Positions 59,405 to 64,000 of a stretch of DNA of 64,000 nucleotides are shown piece by piece (the stretch's first letter is position 1; every line of letters begins with the position of its first letter). The notes under the pieces were generated by a model that was given only the letters and a program-made list of their open reading frames with translations, searched no databases and was not told the DNA's origin. A program made the translations under genes and the position numbers. Source of the DNA: Planctomycetaceae bacterium (GTDB lineage: Bacteria > Planctomycetota > Planctomycetia > Planctomycetales > Planctomycetaceae); assembly GCA_020638955.1 (NCBI GenBank), contig JACKHO010000001.1, positions 248,001 to 312,000 of the forward strand. The letters run 5' to 3'.

Positions 59405-59553
59405 CTGACTTGCTCGTCGCAGTAAATCAGAAAATGAGTTTGGCAAGCTGAAAAGAAAGTTGAATTGATTGAAAGACAATCGAAAGCAAAGAAATGAGTC
59501 AGTTAAATCACAACAATCAATCACTGTGAGCAAATCTCACAAAATGGAGGCAA

Positions 59554-59700
59554 ATGAATGCAAAAACAAAAACCAGTAAAAAACCAAATGACATGACTCT
59601 GATGATATTATGGTTTCAGCGTATCTCACAATCAGAGACAATGACGCCAGAGCAACAGCAAGAATTACTCCGACAAATTAAATTCGACACCACTAAATAA
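59554..59700 (+). CDS. Small prophage protein (48 aa)
   Basis: 48 aa with the core TLMILWFQRISQSETMTPEQ. The ATG at 59554 follows AATGGAGGCAA, a strong ribosome site. It is basic with a short hydrophobic helix and a Gln-rich end. Not recognised, and short enough to be overlooked. It lies 29 bp before the next small gene on the same strand. Confidence 0.65.
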   Translation: MNAKTKTSKKPNDMTLMILWFQRISQSETMTPEQQQELLRQIKFDTTK

Positions 59701-59729
59701 AAACAGAATCCAAACAAAGGAAAAATCAT

Positions 59730-60143
59730 ATGCCATTGATTACAAGTAATGCAGGCGAGCTTGAGCTACTCGACAAGCTTTTAAAAGACCCGCTAACAAC
59801 GAACGAAGACTACGTCCTGAAGCTTTTCCAGAACGACTACACACCAGATCAAACGACAGTCGAGGCAAGTCTGACAGAAGCAAATTTCACAAATTATGCT
59901 GCTGTTACCTTAACTCGTAGTGGATGGAGTGACGCCGTAACGGTAAGCAACAAAGCTGAATCATCATATGCCACACAGTCTTGGACTTGTGGCACAACTG
60001 GCAATTCTGTCTACGGTTACTATGTCACAGGCTCAACAAGTGGAACAGTACTCTGGGCCGAGAGATTTGCGGCGACGAGGACTCTCGTTTCCAGCGATGT
60101 GCTCAATCTTCAACCAAAATTCACCCTCAACAGCGAAAATTAA
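59730..60143 (+). CDS. Phage structural-type protein of unknown role
   Basis: 137 aa. A helical start (GELELLDKLLKDPLTTNEDYVLKLFQNDYTPDQTTVEASLTEANFTNYAAVTLTRSGWSDA), then a beta-rich Thr/Ser-rich part (YATQSWTCGTTGNSVYGYYVTGSTSGTVLWAERF) with an A-E-R-F motif. This layout recurs in small beta-rich phage virion proteins (cement, minor capsid or tail type) as I recall them, but here it lies before the terminase genes. I cannot assign a virion position. Confidence 0.6.
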   Translation: MPLITSNAGELELLDKLLKDPLTTNEDYVLKLFQNDYTPDQTTVEASLTEANFTNYAAVTLTRSGWSDAVTVSNKAESSYATQSWTCGTTGNSVYGYYVTGSTSGTVLWAERFAATRTLVSSDVLNLQPKFTLNSEN

Positions 60144-60145
60144 TT

Positions 60146-60349
60146 ATGGAACCAATTAACGAAAAAGAATATTTTCCGTATTTTATCGATCCCTTCTATT
60201 TCGAAGATATTTCGGACTGCCCCGTCAACAGAACTTGGAGGTTGCGATTGGAAAACTTACCACCGCAAAAAGAAAAAGAGGAAATCGTCGAAACTGTTGA
60301 CGTTAGCGAACTATGTCAGACGAGCGAGGATTCACTGGAACATGATTAG
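60146..60349 (+). CDS. Small acidic prophage protein
   Basis: 67 aa, acidic (MEPINEKEYFPYFIDPFYFE, ending SEDSLEHD). It starts 3 bp after the stop of the structural-type gene, so it is probably translated by coupling. Family unknown. An even shorter frame (60342-60410, 22 aa, MISLIDQLEKLIAKIESENTTI) overlaps its end; I list it here only as a possibility. Confidence 0.55.
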   Translation: MEPINEKEYFPYFIDPFYFEDISDCPVNRTWRLRLENLPPQKEKEEIVETVDVSELCQTSEDSLEHD

Positions 60350-60484
60350 CCTGATTGACCAACTCGAAAAATTAATTGCAAAAATTGAATCTGAGAACAC
60401 TACTATATGATGTCGCTATCCTCAACGGCGACACCTTACCATTGCTTCTTTGCTTAATCTGAATCAATGGCTTGTTTTTTGTAG

Positions 60485-60517
60485 CCTCACTAGCCTCATC
60501 TCTAGTGAGGTTTTTTT
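60485..60517 (+). terminator. Intrinsic terminator before the HNH gene
   Basis: CCTCACTAG and CTAGTGAGG form a perfect 9-bp stem with an 8-nt loop, followed by TTTTTTT (60511-60517). Separates the small structural-type genes from the HNH gene. Confidence 0.9.
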
Positions 60518-60540
60518 ATTGCTGCTGGCATATCTACCAC

Positions 60541-60840
60541 ATGCCAACAAAAGGAAAAAAAATCTGCCCCTACTGTCAACAGGTCTGCAACAAGTCTTGC
60601 CGCAAACCTGCACGCAATCCAGACAAGAACAAACTGTATGGGCGACAATGGAAAAAGTTCAGTCGATACTATCTCTCACTCAATCCATTGTGTGTTGATT
60701 GTGAGGCAGTAGGACGTACGTCTGTAGCTACTGAGACTCATCACGTACACAAGGTGAGTCAGGGCAATGACATCTACAACAATGAGTTCATGGCATTGTG
60801 TCGCCAATGTCACCAAGTCAGAACCAATCGTGGCGAATAG
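60541..60840 (+). CDS. HNH endonuclease of the packaging module
   Basis: 99 aa. Zinc-binding CxxC pairs (ICPYCQQ at the N-terminus, LCVDCEAVG, LCRQCHQ) and the HNH core THHVHKVSQGNDIYNNEFMALCRQCH. HNH proteins encoded just before the terminase of long-tailed phages help cut the packaging site together with TerL. The frame is open from 60472, but ATG 60541 begins after the terminator, and the upstream part is hydrophobic nonsense read through the hairpin. 229 bp separate it from the next gene. Confidence 0.9.
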   Translation: MPTKGKKICPYCQQVCNKSCRKPARNPDKNKLYGRQWKKFSRYYLSLNPLCVDCEAVGRTSVATETHHVHKVSQGNDIYNNEFMALCRQCHQVRTNRGE

Positions 60841-61069
60841 GACACCACCGAAACACAAACGAATCTTGGCGTTAGCCAGTCATCACTAGAGATGAGACGC
60901 AATAAGAGAAAACATCAAGATTCATGCAGAAAAAACGGGTAATCGGGGCAAATTCTGTGAAAGCGTTGAATCGGACTCCACCACTGTCCTTTGCGTATTT
61001 TTTGAGTGATTTTCAGGTGCGTTTTCATAATTAAATTCATAAATTATGAATTGAGAGGATAGATACAGC

Positions 61070-61357
61070 ATGATTATCAGCGTAAGTACCACAGAAAAAA
61101 TTGGAAACGAAATCAAGCGAGAAGCACGAATGCAAGCGATGTCAGTCAGTGCATTCATGTGTGAGCTTTTTCGAATTTGGAAGAAATATCAAAAAGAAAC
61201 TCCCATCGATGAAGAAGACACAGACGAGCTTCTGCGAGCAATTGACAACAAGTATCAATGTGTGGATGCAAAAAAAATCCTAGCAAAACTCAATGAATGT
61301 ATAGCTGAGTTAGATGCAGGGTATGAAAAAATGCAGAAGGTGTTGGAGGACGAATGA
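61070..61357 (+). CDS. Small prophage protein with RHH-like N-terminus
   Basis: 95 aa. The N-terminus ISVSTTEKIGNEIKREARMQAMSVSAFMCELFRIW resembles a ribbon-helix-helix DNA-binding fold; the rest is acidic and helical (EEDTDELLRAIDNKY... then LAKLNECIAELDAGYEKMQKVLEDE, coiled-coil-like). Its stop overlaps the terminase small-subunit start by 4 bp (ATGA), so it is translated with the packaging genes. Possible regulator or packaging accessory; uncertain. Confidence 0.65.
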   Translation: MIISVSTTEKIGNEIKREARMQAMSVSAFMCELFRIWKKYQKETPIDEEDTDELLRAIDNKYQCVDAKKILAKLNECIAELDAGYEKMQKVLEDE

Positions 61358-61698
61358 GTGACCTACAAGACATCAACGATACAAGAGAATTTCGCATACC
61401 TGATTGGCTTGACCATGCAGCTAGACACTATTGGAAAAAGCTCGTCAATCGAGTCGATGAGACTCAGTATGAGGCACTTGCAGTTCTTTGCGATTCCTTT
61501 GCACGATATCGTCAGGCAAGTGACGAAATCAAGCGAAATGGTTTCACGATTGCTTCCGCAAACGGTGCGGAAAAAGCAAATCCAGCTACCAACGCACTCA
61601 ACAATGCGAACAACTCAATTGCCAAATTCTGGAAGCTGCTACGACTCGACAACGAAAGCGACGAAAGCAACTCAGAGTTGGAGGAATTTTTCAATTGA
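61354..61698 (+). CDS. Terminase small subunit (P27-like)
   Basis: 114 aa. PDWLDHAARHYWKKLVNRVDETQYEALAVLCDSFARYRQASDEI, then GFTIASANGAEKANPATNALNNANNSIAKFWKLLRL is the pattern of P27-type small terminase subunits (helical DNA-recognition part with an N-P-A segment). It recognises the packaging site and brings in TerL. 4-bp overlap with the genes on both sides. Confidence 0.85.
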   Translation: MSDLQDINDTREFRIPDWLDHAARHYWKKLVNRVDETQYEALAVLCDSFARYRQASDEIKRNGFTIASANGAEKANPATNALNNANNSIAKFWKLLRLDNESDESNSELEEFFN

Positions 61699-63293
61699 GT
61701 TGTGTACCACAAGATCAAATCAGAACGAAATCTGATCAAGTTGCAATTGATGAGGGGGCTTTTTGGGACGACAGCGAAGCCCAAAAAGTCAAAGCATTTA
61801 TTGAGCGGTTTTGTTTCTTGCCTGATGGCGAGCGTGCGGGAACAAGAGTCAAATTGATTCCTTGGGTGTGGCAGGAATTGATTTTGCCTCTCTACTCCTG
61901 GCGTAGGAAAGATGGCAAGCGATTGAAGACCAGGGGAAGCATTTGGACACCAAAGAAGCAAACCAAATCCAGCACTCTGAGTTTTCTCTCTCTCTATGAA
62001 TTGATGTCTGTTGAAGGTGCTGAAGTTTACTTGGTGTCGTCAACTGTTGAGTCAGCAAGTCACATTTTCAAATATGCAAAATCAGCAATCGAACAGTCAC
62101 CAGAACTTGCGAAAGTTTTGCACGTTCAGCCACACACCAGGACTATCACATACAAAAAAAAACGAAGTGTGTTGAAAGTCCTGTCAGGCGAGCGAACAGG
62201 CAAGCAAGGGCACAACGCAAGTGCTTTGTTTTTCGATGAGTTGGCAGACCTCACGGAAGCTCAAAGAGATGTTTGGGAGGGAATGTATCATTCCACGATG
62301 GCAAGACATGGAATTCATCTTTCCATTTCCACACCTCAGGCAAATAGAAAAAGCATCGGATTCGAGGAGTATTGCAGGGCAAAAGATGTCGTCGATGGTA
62401 AGAAAATCGAAACCAACTACTTGCCGATTTGTCATGGAGTTCCCGAAAACGTCGACTATAGAAACACAGACAATTGGTGGCAGCACATACCGAGTCTTGG
62501 AATCACAGTAACAAAAGATTACTACCTCACTGAGTGGCAGCGAGTCAAAGACAATCCTAGAGAACTGGCAGCGTTTCGAACGTTGTTGCTTGGGCAATGG
62601 GTCGAATCGTTAGAAACTTGGATTCCTGACTCTGCATGGCAGGCATGTTGTGATCAAAATTTGAAAGAAAGTGACTACTACGGCAAACCAGCCTACCTTG
62701 GCTTAGACACTGCAAGAACGAGTCTGGCAGCTACTTGCATTTTGATTCCCGATGGTGACAGACTCGTTGTGTTTCCTCGATTCTTCATGCCTAAAGAAAC
62801 AGCCGACAAAGACGAAAACAAGACTAGAACACCTTGGAGACAATGGAGTCAGATGGGCTTTGTCACCCTGACTGATGGGGATGTCATGTGCCCACAGACA
62901 ATCAAAAATTCCATCATTGAAGACAGCAAGAAATTCCAAATTCACAGTTACTCAAGCGATTGCTACAACTTCGAAGATAGTAGGCAAGACCTACTCAATA
63001 CACATGGTATCGATATTGTTCAGATTGGCGGAACCATGATGGCAATCGGAGACGCAACAGCGACGTTTGAACGTTACGTGATGCAGAAAAAAATTGTGCA
63101 TGATGGCCATCCAATCCTCAGTTGGAATGTTGCAAACGCAGTTGTAAAAAGTGATCAAAGAGACAGAATTCTCATCAATCGTGACTTAAGTACAGGCAGA
63201 TACGATGGACTCAGTGCATTGATTAATGCACTCAACAGAAGCATTGCCGAACCAATATATCAGTATGATGGAATGGATTTTATTTCAATTTGA
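61695..63293 (+). CDS. terL: Terminase large subunit
   Basis: 532 aa DNA-packaging motor and nuclease. The ATPase half has a P-loop-like TPKKQTKSST (about residues 89-98), the K-x-x-x-K-S/T form common in this family, and Walker B ASALFFDELADL (about 177-188). The nuclease half has YLGLDTARTSLAATCILIPDGD with the first acidic active-site residue (about 335) and SSDCYNFEDSRQDLL further on. The start is a TTG at 61695 overlapping the previous stop (TTGA). Belongs with the portal gene that follows. Confidence 0.92.
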   Translation: MSCVPQDQIRTKSDQVAIDEGAFWDDSEAQKVKAFIERFCFLPDGERAGTRVKLIPWVWQELILPLYSWRRKDGKRLKTRGSIWTPKKQTKSSTLSFLSLYELMSVEGAEVYLVSSTVESASHIFKYAKSAIEQSPELAKVLHVQPHTRTITYKKKRSVLKVLSGERTGKQGHNASALFFDELADLTEAQRDVWEGMYHSTMARHGIHLSISTPQANRKSIGFEEYCRAKDVVDGKKIETNYLPICHGVPENVDYRNTDNWWQHIPSLGITVTKDYYLTEWQRVKDNPRELAAFRTLLLGQWVESLETWIPDSAWQACCDQNLKESDYYGKPAYLGLDTARTSLAATCILIPDGDRLVVFPRFFMPKETADKDENKTRTPWRQWSQMGFVTLTDGDVMCPQTIKNSIIEDSKKFQIHSYSSDCYNFEDSRQDLLNTHGIDIVQIGGTMMAIGDATATFERYVMQKKIVHDGHPILSWNVANAVVKSDQRDRILINRDLSTGRYDGLSALINALNRSIAEPIYQYDGMDFISI

Positions 63294-63315
63294 TTGTCGA
63301 AAGAATAGATAGAGT

Positions 63316-64000
63316 ATGTTCACATGGATAAAAAATTTGTTTCAACAACGTAGCGGCATCATCTGGAATGATGCTCTGTTAACTAGTAAGTCGGCAAGTG
63401 GTGTGCGAGTAACTGAGAAATCAACTCTATCAGATCATGCATTATTCCGTGCAATTGATCTTGTCAGCAATCGAATTGCTGAGTTGGATTTTTTCCCTTA
63501 TGACCGCAAAGGGGCAGGGAAAGAGAAGGCAATTAATCACCCTGCCTTCTTCTTGCTGAGAGGAAAACCAAACAACAAAGACAGTTGGTTTGACCTTGCA
63601 AAACAACTCATGCAAGACAGATTGATTCATGGTAACGGCTATTTGTGGATTGAAAAATTAAATTCAGAGCCTGTTGGACTTCACAGGCTTGACCCTTCAA
63701 AAACTTTTCCCGTCATCGAAGATGGTGAGTTGATGTATGGTTCAGTGATTGCAAACGAGCCAGTCAAGTTCTTTGCACATGAAGTTTTTCACATCAAGGG
63801 ATTAGGAGACGGCCTGCAAGGCTACAGCTTGATTGAACTGATGAGAGATTGCATCGGCAGTCACGTTGCAAAGACGCAGTACACAGCGACGTTTTTCTCC
63901 AATGGTGGTGTTCCCACTTATGCCATCAAACTGCCGAACGCACTGACTCCAGACGCAAGAAAATCATTTAAAAATGAATGGGCAAAAATCCACTCAGGCA
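63316..64000 (+). CDS. Portal protein, 5' part (cut by the window end)
   Basis: The first 228 residues are visible: MFTWIKNLFQQRSGIIWNDA at the start, then HALFRAIDLVSNRIAELDFFPYD, HPAFFLLRGKPNNKDSWFDLAKQLMQDRLIHGNGYLWIEK and EVFHIKGLGDGLQGYSLIELMRD, the signature of HK97-type portal proteins (dodecameric connector through which DNA is packaged). The frame is open to the last base. ATG 63316; the ribosome site is weak. It follows terL by 22 bp, as usual. Confidence 0.93.
   Translation, partial: MFTWIKNLFQQRSGIIWNDALLTSKSASGVRVTEKSTLSDHALFRAIDLVSNRIAELDFFPYDRKGAGKEKAINHPAFFLLRGKPNNKDSWFDLAKQLMQDRLIHGNGYLWIEKLNSEPVGLHRLDPSKTFPVIEDGELMYGSVIANEPVKFFAHEVFHIKGLGDGLQGYSLIELMRDCIGSHVAKTQYTATFFSNGGVPTYAIKLPNALTPDARKSFKNEWAKIHSG

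Larger units (their letters stand above)
54973..64000 (+). mobile_element. Prophage, left part (right end beyond the window)
   Basis: AT-rich block starting at the tRNA-Pro remnant. Content in order: integrase, excisionase-like protein, divergent small genes and control region, replication ATPase, small genes, HNH endonuclease, small and large terminase, portal. The order integration, control, replication, packaging, portal fits a tailed (HK97-like portal and terminase) temperate phage. Host genes to the left are GC-rich; the change is sharp at about 54.97 kb. Confidence 0.92.

Noticed and set aside
60472..60540. N-terminal extension of the HNH gene
   Set aside because: It would be read through the intrinsic terminator at 60485-60517 and is hydrophobic without a signal-like pattern.

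Overview
The window looks like a chromosome segment of a planctomycete (order Planctomycetales or close). The signs are a multidomain PVC-type dehydrogenase/cytochrome protein, a PVM-type bacterial microcompartment (BMC) locus, a Hanks-type kinase next to an ECF-like sigma factor, many Tat-exported oxidoreductases and several families of small dispersed inverted repeats. All calls come from reading the sequence and recalling protein families; no search was run.

Region by region. 1-8 kb: unrelated housekeeping and accessory genes (membrane protein, ankyrin-SUFU fusion, Gfo/Idh/MocA oxidoreductase, DUF3500 protein, DoxX-like protein, DUF900 hydrolase). 8.6-12.2 kb: a 3' remnant of comM beside a compact signalling module (small secreted Tyr-rich protein, HTH/WYL-like regulator, kinase, sigma factor). 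12.7-28.9 kb: a 1290-aa SGNH-dehydrogenase-HEAT-cupredoxin-cytochrome protein, CvpA, Kdo-pathway kdsD followed by a 1007-aa OstA/LptC-like protein, a double-thioredoxin lipoprotein, small membrane proteins, dprA and an SDR. 29.0-37.7 kb (minus strand): the BMC operon, reading deoR, pduL, two BMC-H, ackA, a BMC-P, a membrane protein, CoA-acylating aldehyde dehydrogenase, a BMC-P, a EutQ-like cargo candidate, a BMC-P and a class II aldolase. A four-helix-bundle gene framed by 41-nt inverted repeats sits inside this operon. 38.0-42.3 kb: MoxR, DUF58 and transglutaminase operon. 42.6-46.5 kb: amidohydrolase, alpha/beta hydrolase and amine oxidase. 46.7-51.8 kb: one 1679-aa SIR2-domain protein, a probable stand-alone defence effector. 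51.9-54.8 kb: a phosphodiesterase-like exported enzyme and an ArsR/AHSA1 pair.

54.9 kb to the end: the left part of a prophage integrated in the 3' half of a tRNA-Pro(CGG) gene. It reads integrase, excisionase-like protein, a divergent control region with nested dyads, a DnaB/RepA-like replication protein, small genes, HNH endonuclease, small and large terminase subunits, and a portal gene cut by the window edge. Base composition shifts to AT-rich at the tRNA remnant. The intact tRNA-Pro and the right end should lie beyond the window.

How the genes work together. The BMC genes describe a known pathway: the aldolase releases lactaldehyde from deoxysugar phosphates, the aldehyde dehydrogenase makes the acyl-CoA, PduL makes the acyl-phosphate and AckA recovers ATP, with BMC-H/BMC-P forming the shell. 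The least-described items are the SIR2 giant with an altered P-loop, the repeat-framed four-helix-bundle cassette, the sigma/kinase/WYL/secreted-peptide module and the prophage control region.
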